Shown here piece after piece: positions 10,211-20,315 of a stretch of DNA of 64,000 nucleotides. Within the stretch, counting starts at the first letter, position 1, and every line of letters begins with the position of its first letter. Under the pieces are notes generated by a model. That model was not told the DNA's origin. It saw only the letters and a list, made by a program, of their open reading frames with translations, and did not search any database. A program made the position numbers and the translations under genes. Origin of the DNA: JACVRW01 sp963819115 (GTDB taxonomy: Bacteria > Actinomycetota > Thermoleophilia > Solirubrobacterales > Thermoleophilaceae); NCBI GenBank assembly GCA_963819115.1, contig CAWFUR010000011.1, forward strand, positions 1,178,001 to 1,242,000, read 5' to 3'.

Positions 10211-12859
10211 GTGGAAACCGCCGCCACAAAGCTCGTATACACGTTCTCCGAGGGCTCCCGGGAGATGCGGGACCTGCTCGGTGGCAAGGGAGCGAACGTG
10301 GCCGAGATGACCCGCGTGCTCGGCGCCGAGCGGGTCCCCGCGGGCTTCACCATCATCACCGAGGCCTGTGCGGCCTACATGCTCGCCGGCCGCGAGGAGC
10401 CGCCCGGGCTCGAGGAGCAGGTGGACGAGGCCCTGGCGCGCCTCGAGGGGCAAGCGGGCAGGCGCCTGGGCGACGCCCGCGACCCGCTGCTCGTGTCGGT
10501 CCGCTCGGGGGCCCGCGAGTCCATGCCCGGGATGCTCGACACGGTGCTCAACCTCGGCCTGAGCGACGACGCGGTGGAGGGCCTCGCACAGACGACGGGC
10601 AACGAGCGTTTCGCCTGGGACTCCTACCGCCGTTTCGTGCAGATGTTCGGGAACGTGTGTCGCGGGGTGCCCGGGGAGCTGATCGAGCACGAGATCACGG
10701 CGCACAAGCTGGGGAGAGGTGTGAAGCGGGACACGGACCTGTCGGTGGAGGACCTGAAGGCCCTCACTGCGCGGTTCAAGGTGCTCTACCAGGACCAGAC
10801 CGGGGAGGACTTTCCCCAGGAGCCGCGCGAGCAGCTGCGACAGGCGATCCTCGCGGTGTTCGACTCCTGGATGGGCGCTCGCGCGGTGGCGTACCGCCGC
10901 ATCAACCGCATCCCGGACGAGTGGGGCACCGCCGTCAACATCCAGCAGATGGTGTTCGGCAACAAGGGCGACACCTCGTGCTCGGGCGTCGCGTTCTCGC
11001 GCGACGAGATCACCGGCGCGCCGCGGCCCAGCGGCGACTTCCTGTCCAACGCCCAGGGCGAGGACGTGGTGTCCGGAGTCCGGACGCCGCGCGACCTGCA
11101 CGAGCTTCGGAAGGTCCTCCCCGACGCCTACTCGGACCTGCTGGAGATCCTCGGCACGCTCGAGCGTCACTACGGGGACATGCAGGACACCGAGTTCACG
11201 GTGGAGGAAGGGCGCCTCTACATGCTCCAGACGCGCAGCGCCAAGCGCCCGGCTCAGGCCGCGGTGCGGTTCGCGGTCGATGCGGTGAGGGAGGGGCTGC
11301 TCGACAACGCCGCGGCCCTGTCCACGATCGAGCCGGACCGGCTCGATGCGCTGCTCCACCCGGCGATCGCGCGCGACGCGGAGTACGACGTGCTCGCCGA
11401 GGGCGTGGCCGCCTCTCCCGGCGCCGCCAAGGGCACGATCGTCTTCACCGCGGCCGAGGCCGTGGCCGCGGCCGAGGATGACCGGGATGTGATCCTGGTG
11501 CGTCCCTTCACCGAGGCGGATGACGTGGCCGGCTTCTTCGCCGCCAAGGGGATCCTGACCTCGGAGGGCGGCAAGGCCAGCCACGCGGCACTGGTGGCTC
11601 GCGGGATGGGCAAACCGTGCGTGTCGGGCGCCTCCGCGCTCGAGATCGACGTGACGGCCAGGACGATGCGCGTGAACGGGACACAGCTGGGCGAGGGGGA
11701 CGTGCTCGTGATCGACGGCAGCGCGGGCGTGGTGACCGTCGACGACGTGCCGTTGGAGGAGCCCAAGGTGAGCGACGAGTTCCAGACCGTGCTCGGCTGG
11801 GCGGACGAGCTGCGCACGCTGGGCGTTCGCACCAACGCCGACACCCCCGAGGACGCCGCAAAGGCGCGGGAGTTCGGCGCCGAGGGCGTGGGCCTCTGCC
11901 GCACCGAGCACATGTTCATGGCCGCGGATCGCCAGCCGAAGATGCGCAGGATGATCATGGCCGAGGAGGAGGGCGAGCGCCGGGCCGCGCTCGACAGGCT
12001 GCTCCCGCTCCAGCAGCACGACTTCGAGGGGCTCTTCCACGAGATGCGCGGGCTGCCGGTCACGATCCGCCTGCTCGATCCGCCTCTCCACGAGTTCCTG
12101 CCCAACGTCGAGGACGTGGAGCGCGAGGCCGAGCGCGCTCGGATCGAGCAGTCGGACCACCTGGAGGAGCTCGAGCGCACGCTGAGGCGGGTGCACGAGC
12201 TGGCCGAGACGAATCCGATGCTCGGAACGCGCGGCGTGCGCCTCGGGATTCTGCATCCTGAGATCTACGAGATGCAGGCGCGCGCGATCCTGCGGGCCGC
12301 GAAGGCCGTGGAGGGGCGCTCGGGCGAGGCTCCCCGACTGGAGATCATGATCCCGCTCGTGGCCTACGAGAAGGAGCTCGAGCTCATGCGCGACCTGGTG
12401 CTGGGAGTGGTCGAAGAGGAGGATGGGGGGGACCTCGACCTGATCATCGGCACGATGATCGAGCTGCCGCGGGCCTGCTTCGTGGCCGACCGGATCGCCG
12501 AGCAGGCCGACTTCTTCTCCTTCGGGACGAACGACCTCACGCAGACCGCGCTTGGGTTCTCGCGCGACGACGTGGAGTCGAGCTTCCTCGAGCGCTACAT
12601 CGTGCGGAAGATCGTGGACCGCAGCCCATTCGAGACGATCGACAGGCCGGGCGTCGGCTGGCTCGTGCGGCTCGCGGCCTGGACCGGGCGGAAGGCCAAG
12701 CCGGACCTGAAGCTCGGCGTATGCGGCGAGCACGGTGGGGACCCCGACTCGATCCGCTTCTTCCAGCTCGCCGGGCTCGACTACGTGAGCTGCTCTCCCT
12801 ATCGCGTGCCGATCGCCCGCGTGGCCGCGGCGCAGGCGGCCATCGATGCCGACCGGTGA
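10211..12859 (+). CDS. ppdK: Pyruvate, phosphate dikinase
   Basis: 882 residues, full family length. It interconverts pyruvate+ATP+Pi and PEP+AMP+PPi. The ATP-grasp domain starts with DLLGGKGANVAEM. The swivelling phosphohistidine domain has GGKASHAALVARGMGKPC with His458. The C-terminal PEP/pyruvate barrel has SFGTNDLTQ and the catalytic GVCGEHGGD (Cys838). GTG start at 10211, 6 nt behind a TAGGAT box. The position between recO and dgt-dnaG-rpoD resembles the ppdK-dgt-dnaG-rpoD order found in several Gram-positive lineages, here interrupted by two exported-protein genes. Confidence 0.96.
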   Translation: METAATKLVYTFSEGSREMRDLLGGKGANVAEMTRVLGAERVPAGFTIITEACAAYMLAGREEPPGLEEQVDEALARLEGQAGRRLGDARDPLLVSVRSGARESMPGMLDTVLNLGLSDDAVEGLAQTTGNERFAWDSYRRFVQMFGNVCRGVPGELIEHEITAHKLGRGVKRDTDLSVEDLKALTARFKVLYQDQTGEDFPQEPREQLRQAILAVFDSWMGARAVAYRRINRIPDEWGTAVNIQQMVFGNKGDTSCSGVAFSRDEITGAPRPSGDFLSNAQGEDVVSGVRTPRDLHELRKVLPDAYSDLLEILGTLERHYGDMQDTEFTVEEGRLYMLQTRSAKRPAQAAVRFAVDAVREGLLDNAAALSTIEPDRLDALLHPAIARDAEYDVLAEGVAASPGAAKGTIVFTAAEAVAAAEDDRDVILVRPFTEADDVAGFFAAKGILTSEGGKASHAALVARGMGKPCVSGASALEIDVTARTMRVNGTQLGEGDVLVIDGSAGVVTVDDVPLEEPKVSDEFQTVLGWADELRTLGVRTNADTPEDAAKAREFGAEGVGLCRTEHMFMAADRQPKMRRMIMAEEEGERRAALDRLLPLQQHDFEGLFHEMRGLPVTIRLLDPPLHEFLPNVEDVEREAERARIEQSDHLEELERTLRRVHELAETNPMLGTRGVRLGILHPEIYEMQARAILRAAKAVEGRSGEAPRLEIMIPLVAYEKELELMRDLVLGVVEEEDGGDLDLIIGTMIELPRACFVADRIAEQADFFSFGTNDLTQTALGFSRDDVESSFLERYIVRKIVDRSPFETIDRPGVGWLVRLAAWTGRKAKPDLKLGVCGEHGGDPDSIRFFQLAGLDYVSCSPYRVPIARVAAAQAAIDADR

Positions 12860-12879
12860 TCCGCGGCCGCCGATTCGGT

Positions 12880-12885
12880 TAGACT
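12880..12885 (+). promoter_or_regulatory. -10-like box TAGACT upstream of the beta-helix gene
   Basis: TAGACT is followed by 10 nt and the GTG at 12896. It is one of the clearest members of the TAnnnT-start pattern. Confidence 0.4.
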
Positions 12886-12895
12886 GCCCCCGCGA

Positions 12896-14719
12896 GTGAG
12901 GGGAACGTTGGCGAGACTGAGGAATTGGCGAGGCCGCCTGGCGGCACTTGCGGTAGTGGCCGTGGCGGTGGCGGTCACCGTTTCCACGGCCCTGGCCCAC
13001 GTGGAGCGCGCCTCCTATTGGCCGGACCCGAAGCCCGACAAGTCGATCAGCCCGCCCGCCGGCGGCAAGGTGCCGGAGGCCCGCAGCCTGTACACGGCGA
13101 TGCGCCGAAGGGCCGTGGGCGACACCCGGGTGGTCTGCCAGAACAGCTCGATCCCGCGCCTCCGCCACGCGATCCACGCGGCACGCACCAAGGGCTACAA
13201 GCTCCGGCCGTCGGAGCACAGGCGCTTCATCAGCCGAAGGCAGGGCAAGAAGCTGTTCGCGTTCAACCGGCTGCTGAAGTCGCGCTGCAGGTACAGCTCG
13301 ATCCAGGATGCCGTCACGGCGTCGGGCAACAACGACCGCGTGGTCATCATGCCTGGCCTCTACACCGAGCCCAAGTCGCGCGCCGCCCCCACGCAGGATC
13401 CGAAGTGCGCCGACCTCAAGGAGGTCAACGACCGGCAGGACGGGAACGGGGAGTACCAGACCGGTGCCGTTTCCTACGCCTACCAGGTGAAGTGTCCGAA
13501 CGATCAGAACCTGATCGCGGTCATGGGTAGAGCGCTCGGGACCGGGACAAACCCGCAGCCGCCGCTCGAGAACCGTCACGGAATTCCCAACATCGGCCCG
13601 TGCATCCGCTGCAACGTGCAGATGGAGGGCTCGGGGGTGGGACCCGACGACGTGGTGATCGACGCCGGAAACGTGAAGTCGGGCAACGGGGGTCCCGAGG
13701 GAGGCGACAAGGACGTGGGCATCCGGGCCGACCGCGCGGACGGCTTCGTGCTTCGGAACGTCACCGTCCGGCACGTGAACGAGCACGCCATCTACGTCCT
13801 CGAGTCCGACGGCTACCTCCTCGACCGATTCAAGACCTTCTACGCCGCCGAGTACGGAGTCCTCACGTTCGTCGAAGACCACGGGCGCATTCAGAACTGC
13901 GAGGCCATGGGCAGCGGCGACTCCGGGCTCTATCCGGGCGCGGGCGCTGAGGGCGGGGACCAGCGCGTATCGGGACCGCGCCGCTACACGCAGGAGATCC
14001 GCTGGTGCGACTCGCACCACAACGCCGGCGGCTACTCGGGCACCGACGGCAACTCCGTCTGGGTGCACCACAACAACTTCTACGACAACGCCATCGGCTT
14101 CACCACGGACGTGTTCACCGCGGCCGGGCACCCCGGCTTCCCGCAGGACTCGGACCTGATCGAGAAGAACAACTTCTACTCGAACAACTTCAACCCCTAC
14201 GCGAAGGGCTCGGACGTGGATCCCACGATCCCGGTGCCCGTGGGCACCGCGCTCTGGATCGCCGGCGGGAACCACAACATCTTCCGAAAGAACCGCGTCT
14301 GGAACAACTGGCGCCGGGGCACGATGCTGTTCTCGGTCCCAGATGCCTTCGTGTGCTCACCGCCCGAGCACCAGGCCGGATGCGACCCGACCAAGACGTC
14401 CACCTCGCACAACAACCGGTTCTACGGCAACGTGATGGGCCGCTCGCCCTCCGGCAAGCGCGATCCCAACGGCACCGACTTCTGGTGGGACAGCTGGCCG
14501 GGTAACAAGGGCAACTGCTGGCACGACAACATTGGCAAGAACGGGACTAAGGCCAGCATCACGTCCGACCCGACCCCGCTCCCGTCCAACTGTGCCACGA
14601 GCGTCGGCACCGGCCCGATCCGCGAGCACGTGGCCGAGGAGCTGAATTGCGTGGACGCTCCGCGGGACGGCAGCAGCACCACATGCTCTTGGTACACGAC
14701 TCCCCCGGAGCCGAAGTAG
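12896..14719 (+). CDS. Secreted right-handed parallel beta-helix protein
   Basis: 607 residues. Residues 16-34 form a signal peptide (AVAVAVTVSTALA, cleavage likely after ALA34). From about 120 to 510 the protein shows the N-, G- and D-rich rungs of a right-handed parallel beta-helix (repeats such as HHNAGGYSG, WVHHNNFYDNAIGF, KNNFYSNNFNPY and FRKNRVWNNW), as in NosD, pectate lyase and other carbohydrate-active folds. No pectate-lyase catalytic signature is obvious, so enzyme activity is unproven. Many cysteines in the exported part could form disulphides. It is inserted between ppdK and dgt and is unrelated to nucleic-acid metabolism. Confidence 0.8.
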   Translation: MRGTLARLRNWRGRLAALAVVAVAVAVTVSTALAHVERASYWPDPKPDKSISPPAGGKVPEARSLYTAMRRRAVGDTRVVCQNSSIPRLRHAIHAARTKGYKLRPSEHRRFISRRQGKKLFAFNRLLKSRCRYSSIQDAVTASGNNDRVVIMPGLYTEPKSRAAPTQDPKCADLKEVNDRQDGNGEYQTGAVSYAYQVKCPNDQNLIAVMGRALGTGTNPQPPLENRHGIPNIGPCIRCNVQMEGSGVGPDDVVIDAGNVKSGNGGPEGGDKDVGIRADRADGFVLRNVTVRHVNEHAIYVLESDGYLLDRFKTFYAAEYGVLTFVEDHGRIQNCEAMGSGDSGLYPGAGAEGGDQRVSGPRRYTQEIRWCDSHHNAGGYSGTDGNSVWVHHNNFYDNAIGFTTDVFTAAGHPGFPQDSDLIEKNNFYSNNFNPYAKGSDVDPTIPVPVGTALWIAGGNHNIFRKNRVWNNWRRGTMLFSVPDAFVCSPPEHQAGCDPTKTSTSHNNRFYGNVMGRSPSGKRDPNGTDFWWDSWPGNKGNCWHDNIGKNGTKASITSDPTPLPSNCATSVGTGPIREHVAEELNCVDAPRDGSSTTCSWYTTPPEPK

Positions 14720-14749
14720 CGCCTGCCGGACCCAGGTCCGCTCACGGGG

Positions 14750-14755
14750 TAATCT
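14750..14755 (+). promoter_or_regulatory. -10-like box TAATCT upstream of the small lipoprotein gene
   Basis: TAATCT is followed by 8 nt and the GTG at 14764, which supports the short start for that gene. Confidence 0.35.
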
Positions 14756-14763
14756 GCGCCGTC

Positions 14764-15090
14764 GTGATCGGCGCCTCCGCGGTGCTGACCGGCTGTCTCG
14801 GCTCGGACTCGAACGCGCCGCCCGCGAGCGCCGGACCCACGATCGCCACGCCTGTGCGGCTCACGGACTGCTCGGACTGGAACGCCGCACGGCCGCAGCA
14901 GCGCTCGGCGATCATCGAGGCGGTGCGCACCGTCAGTGGCGGTCCCACCGGCTCCCCCGGCGGACATGGCGCCGTACTCGAGAACGACAAGGCCTACGAC
15001 CTGTTCGACGCGCAGTGCCGCCCGGAGTTCTCCAAGCGCTTCCGGCTCTACAAGCTCTACACCCGCGCCGCGGCGTTCCAGGGGCAATAA
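14764..15090 (+). CDS. Small putative lipoprotein, unknown function
   Basis: About 108 residues from the GTG at 14764. An LTGC lipobox (VLTGCLGSDS) lies only about 10 residues in, then a flexible Ala/Pro stretch and a C-terminal domain with DCSDWN and two more cysteines. The ATG at 14683 is an alternative that gives a longer leader but overlaps the preceding gene; the short start is preferred because of the TAATCT box and the 44-nt gap, although the resulting signal peptide lacks the usual basic N-terminus. Function unknown. The DCxxWN-type C-terminal half probably forms a small disulphide-bonded exported domain. Confidence 0.55.
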   Translation: MIGASAVLTGCLGSDSNAPPASAGPTIATPVRLTDCSDWNAARPQQRSAIIEAVRTVSGGPTGSPGGHGAVLENDKAYDLFDAQCRPEFSKRFRLYKLYTRAAAFQGQ

Positions 15091-15114
15091 CGGCGGCCTG
15101 AGAGAATCAACGGC

Positions 15115-16119
15115 GTGATGAGCCGTACCTCCCTCGCCGCGTCCGCTCCCTTCCGGGAGCGAGTGGAGCAAATGGAGGAAACGTTCCGGTCCCCGCTCGC
15201 AACGCGCTCGTACCCGGCGCTTCGCGAACGCCAGGAGCCGGACTCCGAGCACCGCACCCCGTTTCAGCGCGATCGCGACCGGATCGTGCACTCCAAGGCC
15301 TTCCGGAGGCTGAAGCACAAGACCCAGGTGTTCATCGCGCCGGAGGGCGACCACTACCGCACGCGCCTCACGCACACGCTCGAGGCCTGCGGGATTGCCC
15401 GCAACGTCTCCCGCGCGCTCGGCCTGAACGAGGACCTGACCGAGGCGATCGGGCTGGGTCACGATCTCGGGCATCCTCCGTTCGGGCACATCGGCGAGGA
15501 GGTGCTCGACGCCTGCGTGCGGGAGCGCTGGGGCCGGGCGTTCCGCCACAACGAGCACTCGCTGCGGGTGGTGGAGCGAATCGAGGCGCTGAACCTCACC
15601 GAGCAGGTCCGGGACGGCATCCTCCATCACACCGGCGAGCACCCGCCGAGCACCCTCGAGGGTCGGATCGTCCGTCTCGTGGACCGCATCGCATACATCA
15701 ACCACGACATCGACGACGCCGTGCGGGCGGAGATCCTGCGCTTCGAGGACCTGCCCCGCGCGGAGATCGAGATGCTCGGATCCACGGGCCCGGAGCGGAT
15801 CGAGACGCTCGTGCGCGACCTCCTCGAACGATCCGGAGACGCCGGGGACATCGTTCAGGGCGAGGAGGTGGGGGGTGCCATGCTCCGCCTCCGCACGTTC
15901 ATGTTCGACTTCGTCTACCTCGGTCCCGACGCGCAGCGCGAGAAGCCGCGGATCGAGCGCATGCTGCGCACGCTCTTCGATCATTACGCCGAGGAGCCGC
16001 CGCCCGCGCTCACCGAGGACGCCGGGCCCGAGCAGCGCGTGGTGGACTGGCTGGCGGGGATGACGGACCGGTTCGCGGTTCGCGCGTTCGCCGAGCTGTC
16101 CCTCCCGCGGGGGTTCTGA
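15115..16119 (+). CDS. dgt: Deoxyguanosinetriphosphate triphosphohydrolase-like protein (HD domain)
   Basis: 334 residues. The HD-phosphohydrolase metal site is made of His87 (RLTHTLE), His116-Asp117 (GLGHDLGHPPFGH) and a later Asp in NHDIDD. The N-terminal segment with TPFQRDRDRIVHSKAFRRL is diagnostic of dGTPases, which cleave dNTPs to nucleoside plus triphosphate. The start is the GTG at 15115 or the ATG directly after it. It lies 2 nt before dnaG, and dgt-dnaG-rpoD form one operon. Confidence 0.93.
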   Translation: MMSRTSLAASAPFRERVEQMEETFRSPLATRSYPALRERQEPDSEHRTPFQRDRDRIVHSKAFRRLKHKTQVFIAPEGDHYRTRLTHTLEACGIARNVSRALGLNEDLTEAIGLGHDLGHPPFGHIGEEVLDACVRERWGRAFRHNEHSLRVVERIEALNLTEQVRDGILHHTGEHPPSTLEGRIVRLVDRIAYINHDIDDAVRAEILRFEDLPRAEIEMLGSTGPERIETLVRDLLERSGDAGDIVQGEEVGGAMLRLRTFMFDFVYLGPDAQREKPRIERMLRTLFDHYAEEPPPALTEDAGPEQRVVDWLAGMTDRFAVRAFAELSLPRGF

Positions 16120-16121
16120 GC

Positions 16122-17869
16122 ATGGCCCTGTTCACCAAGGACTCGATCGACCGCGTGCGCGAGGCCGTGGACATGGTGGGGCTGGTGGGAACGAAGACCG
16201 ACCTCCGGCGCGTGGGCACGCGCTGGGTCGGGCTCTGCCCCTTCCACGACGAGCGCACGCCGTCCTTCTCGGTGGATCCCGAGCGCAAGCTGTACCACTG
16301 CTTCGGCTGCCAGAAGGGGGGAGACGCGATCGGCTTCCTCCAGGAGGTGGAGGGCCTCGATTTCCCGGAGTCCGTGGAGGCCCTGGCCGAGCGCTACAAC
16401 GTGCGCCTCGAGCGGGAGGACGACGACCCCGAGGCCGAGAAGCGCCGGCAGCAGCGGGACCGGCTGCTCACCCTCCTCGACCGCACCTCCCGTTTCTACG
16501 CCGCCTTCCTGGAGACCTCCGCCGAGGCGGCGAAGGCCCGGGAGTACCTGGCCGGGCGGGGCCTCTCCGCCGAGGTGCTGAAGGCGTTCCGGGTGGGCTA
16601 CTCGCCGAGCGCGTGGGACCGGGTCCTGGTGGGCGCGCAGCGAGACGGCTACAGCCCGCAGGAGCTGCTCGACTCCGGCCTTGCGCAGCGCAACCAGACC
16701 GGCAACCTCTACGACCGCTTCCGGGGGCGCATCATGTTTCCGCTGGCCGACTCCCGCGGAAAGGTGCTGGGCTTCGGCGCGAGGGCCATGTCCGAGGGGC
16801 GTGGCCCGAAGTACCTGAACAGCTCCGAGAGCCGGATCTACCGCAAGGGACGCCAGCTGTTCGGCATCGACGTGGCCCGCGCGCACGCCACCAAGGCCGG
16901 CCGCGTGGTGGTGGTGGAGGGCTACACGGACGTGCTGGCGATGCACCAGGCCGGGATCCCCGAGACGGTGGCCATCATGGGCACCGCCCTCACAGAGGAG
17001 CAGGTGAAGGAGCTGGCCAGGCTGGCCAAGGTGGTGATTCTCGCCCTCGACGCCGACCGGGCGGGCCAGGAGGCCATGCTCAGGGCCGCGCGCCTGGCGC
17101 AGGACGAGGACCTGGAGCTGACGACGGTGGAGATGCCTGCGGGTGCCGATCCGGCGGACGTGCTGGCCACCCAGGGAGCAGGGGCGATGAGCGCTCTCTT
17201 GGAACGTGCGAGCGGGATGGTCGAGTTTCAGGTCCGCCGGGTACTTGCCGATGCAGATCTGGACACACCCGCAGGCAGGGATCGCGCCCTGGATTCAGCC
17301 AGGCGCCTGATCGCAGACGTGCCCAAGAGCTCTCCAGCCCTACGAGATGAACTGGTCCGCACAGTGGCCGACCGCCTAGACCTTCCAACAGACCTCGTGA
17401 CCGCCGAGGTCCCGCGTGCGCGGGACCATGAGCCCCGTTTTGGTCCACCCGCAAGGTCGCCGGGGGCAATTGCCTTGGCTCCGGAGGAGGCCTTCCTGGC
17501 CACGTGCCTTGCCAGCGGGGAGGCCGGGCGCCTGCAGCTCTCGGAGATATCGCCCGACCTCTTCTCGTCCCAGCTGATGCAACAGGCCCGCGAGCACCTC
17601 GTGGCCGCCTTCGACGACCCGCTGGCGGGTCTCGACGACCGCGAGGCCGAGCTCGGCCGCCTCGTGGCCGGAATCGTGGGCCGGGCGGAGATGCAGGGTC
17701 CGGCCGCCGGCCCCAGCCTGCGAATGAGCTTCCTTCAGCTCGAACTGCGTAGGATCGAGCGGGAACTGCGCCGTGCTGCCGAGATGGCGGACCGCGCACG
17801 ACAAGACGAACTGGCGGGGGCCAGGCAGGATGTTCGACGTGAGATGGACGCCGTGATGGGGCAAACCGC

Positions 17870-17873
<4 letters not shown>
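16122..17873 (+). CDS. dnaG: DNA primase DnaG
   Basis: 583 residues. The CHC2 zinc finger is formed by Cys39, His42, Cys60 and Cys63. A catalytic core follows, with the TOPRIM motifs VVVEGYTDVLAMHQ (about 262-275) and LALDADRAG, and a C-terminal helicase-binding helical region from about 440. It makes RNA primers for replication. The segment around 17220-17500 has lower G+C and different codon choice than the rest of the gene, possibly just the flexible linker before the C-terminal domain. It overlaps the rpoD start by 4 nt (ATGA). Confidence 0.96.
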
Positions 17874-18841
<968 letters not shown>

Positions 18842-18867
18842 CTTCCTCGGCGCTATGCTCGCGGGCG

Positions 18868-18894
18868 GTTGGTGAAGCCCGTGGCGGCACCAAC
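18868..18894 (+). terminator. Hairpin after rpoD
   Basis: Arms GTTGGTG (18868-18874) and CACCAAC (18888-18894) with a 13-nt loop, 26 nt after the rpoD stop and immediately before the repeat array. No T run is present. Confidence 0.35.
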
Positions 18895-19037
18895 GAGGAG
18901 TGGAGCCCGATCGGTGATCGGGCGGGATGTACCGCTACCAGGCGAGGAGCGGAGCCCGATCGGTGATCGGGCGGGATGTACCGCTACCAGGCGAGGAGCG
19001 GAGCCCGATCGGTGATCGGGCGAGCACCGCAGCAATG
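18895..19037 (+). repeat. Three tandem units of a palindromic repeat (49-bp period)
   Basis: Three copies of the core GCCCGATCGGTGATCGGGC at 18905-18923, 18954-18972 and 19003-19021, each preceded by GAGGAG. The first two have the tail GGATGTACCGCTACCAGGC; the third has the GAGCACCG tail shared with the dispersed single copies. Each core folds to an 8-bp hairpin with a 3-nt loop. The array lies between rpoD and tRNA-Asn. Confidence 0.9.
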
Positions 19038-19040
19038 CTT

Positions 19041-19111
19041 TCCCCGGTGATGTAACGGCAACATGACTGACTGTTAATCAGTTCTTGGTGGTTCGAATCC
19101 ACCCCGGGGAG
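19041..19111 (+). tRNA. tRNA-Asn (anticodon GTT)
   Basis: Cloverleaf read by eye: acceptor TCCCCGG / CCGGGGA, D stem ATGT / ACAT with a 7-nt loop, anticodon stem ACTGA / TCAGT with loop CTGTTAA (anticodon GTT at 19073-19075), T arm GGTGG-TTCGAAT-CCACC, discriminator G. CCA is not encoded (CCT follows). All stems are perfectly paired. It overlaps the 3' end of the antisense glycosyltransferase gene. Confidence 0.95.
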
Positions 19112-20315
19112 CCTTCACAGCCTGGCCGCCGCGTGCGGCCAGCGCCTCCACCTCGTTCGCGGCCGTGACCGGCCCCGGGTGGGCCTCGTACCAGTCGCGC
19201 AGCTCGCCCGCACGCCGGGCGTGCCCGGGATCGTCCAGGAGCCTCCGCACCGCGAGCCTTATGCCGCGTGGAGTCTGGAAGCGGCGGGGGAGGGACACAC
19301 CCACCCCGGCCCAGCGGATCCGGGCGCCGTTCTCGGCCTGGTCGCCGGCGTAGGGGCAGGCGATCACCGGGACCCCGGACGCCAGCGACCTGGCCACGGT
19401 GCCGTGGCCTGCGTGACAGATCACGGCCGCGCAGCGGGGCATCGTGCGGCCGTAGGAGACCCACTCCACGAGCCGCGAGTTGGGCGGCTCGGGCAGCGGG
19501 CGCGCCGGCGGCCGGCGGTTCCAGGCGGCGAGCACGCGAACCGGCTGGTCGGCCAGCCCCTCGAGTGCCGCGCGGAGAAGGCTGTGCTCGGGGTCCTGGG
19601 AGGTGCTCGGCGCCACGAGGACGAGCGGGTCGTCACCGGGCGGCAGCTCCACCTCGCCGAAGGGCCGCTCCCACAGCAGCGGGCCGGTGACCCTTGCGCC
19701 GGGGAGCGGCGCGCGGCGCTGGTACTCCAGCTGCGGGAAGGTGGCCACCAGCGCAAGCTGGCGCGAGATGCCGCCGTGCACGTGGTCCAGGGGCGGCAGG
19801 CCCACGCGCACCCGGGCGCCGTTCAGCTCCCGGCGGCCGAGGTTCTCGCCGCCGAGCAGCACGGGCCTGAGCGTCGACCAGAGCTTCGCCCCGATTCTCG
19901 TCCGAGGCGGGATGGCGCCCACCGAGTAGGGGGGAAGCCACGGCTCTCCGACGGGCAGGACGTGCGGCACCAACGTGGCCCAGGGGCGCTCCTCGGCCTG
20001 CGCGGCCAGTGACGCCGCCACGGTGAGGATGTCCACCACCACGGCGTCGGGATCCACCTCCCGGATCAGCTCGCGGGTGGCGGGCGCGACCTTCACCGCC
20101 GCCGTGTAGGCGGGCAGTGGGCTCTCGGCGTCCCCGAACACCCGATACTCGGGGGCGGGTGCGAAGTGCATGCCCTCGCGCTCCACGTCCTCGCGCCAGT
20201 TCTCCCAGGTCTCGAGCCACACGTCGTGGCCGCGGAGGACCAGCTCGCGGCCCAGCGAGATGGCCGGAAAGGCGTGTCCGGGGTCGCCGAAGGCGGCGAG
20301 CAGATACCGGCTCAG
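19074..20315 (-). CDS. Glycosyltransferase, GT1/MGT type (probable CTG start)
   Basis: About 413 residues in a GT-B fold. It is of the UDP-sugar / macrolide glycosyltransferase type. The N-terminal SRYLLAAFGDPGHAFPAISL is the acceptor-domain opening, and a C-terminal nucleotide-sugar site lies around CHAGHGTVARSLASGVPVIA. The first ATG/GTG/TTG in frame (GTG, 20222) would cut off the first 31 residues of the fold. The only upstream start-like codon is a CTG at 20315 that overlaps the stop of the preceding LLM gene (CTGA) and has GGAG 5 nt upstream. The last 13 codons run antisense through tRNA-Asn, ending GGFEPPRTD. No signal peptide. Acceptor unknown; coupling to an F420-type oxidoreductase suggests modification of a small molecule. 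Confidence 0.8.
   Translation of the reverse strand: MSRYLLAAFGDPGHAFPAISLGRELVLRGHDVWLETWENWREDVEREGMHFAPAPEYRVFGDAESPLPAYTAAVKVAPATRELIREVDPDAVVVDILTVAASLAAQAEERPWATLVPHVLPVGEPWLPPYSVGAIPPRTRIGAKLWSTLRPVLLGGENLGRRELNGARVRVGLPPLDHVHGGISRQLALVATFPQLEYQRRAPLPGARVTGPLLWERPFGEVELPPGDDPLVLVAPSTSQDPEHSLLRAALEGLADQPVRVLAAWNRRPPARPLPEPPNSRLVEWVSYGRTMPRCAAVICHAGHGTVARSLASGVPVIACPYAGDQAENGARIRWAGVGVSLPRRFQTPRGIRLAVRRLLDDPGHARRAGELRDWYEAHPGPVTAANEVEALAARGGQAVKAPRGGFEPPRTD

Noticed and set aside
9650..14275. A reverse-strand open frame of about 1540 codons over recO, ppdK and the beta-helix gene
   Set aside because: It is a mirror of the high-G+C coding frames. Its codons are antisense to conserved motifs of PPDK, and no domain is seen.
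17220..17500. Horizontal insertion within dnaG
   Set aside because: The lower G+C coincides with the flexible linker before the helicase-binding domain; the frame is intact and no repeats flank it.
18895..19037. CRISPR array
   Set aside because: Units are contiguous at 49 bp with no variable spacers and no cas genes nearby. They match single copies elsewhere.
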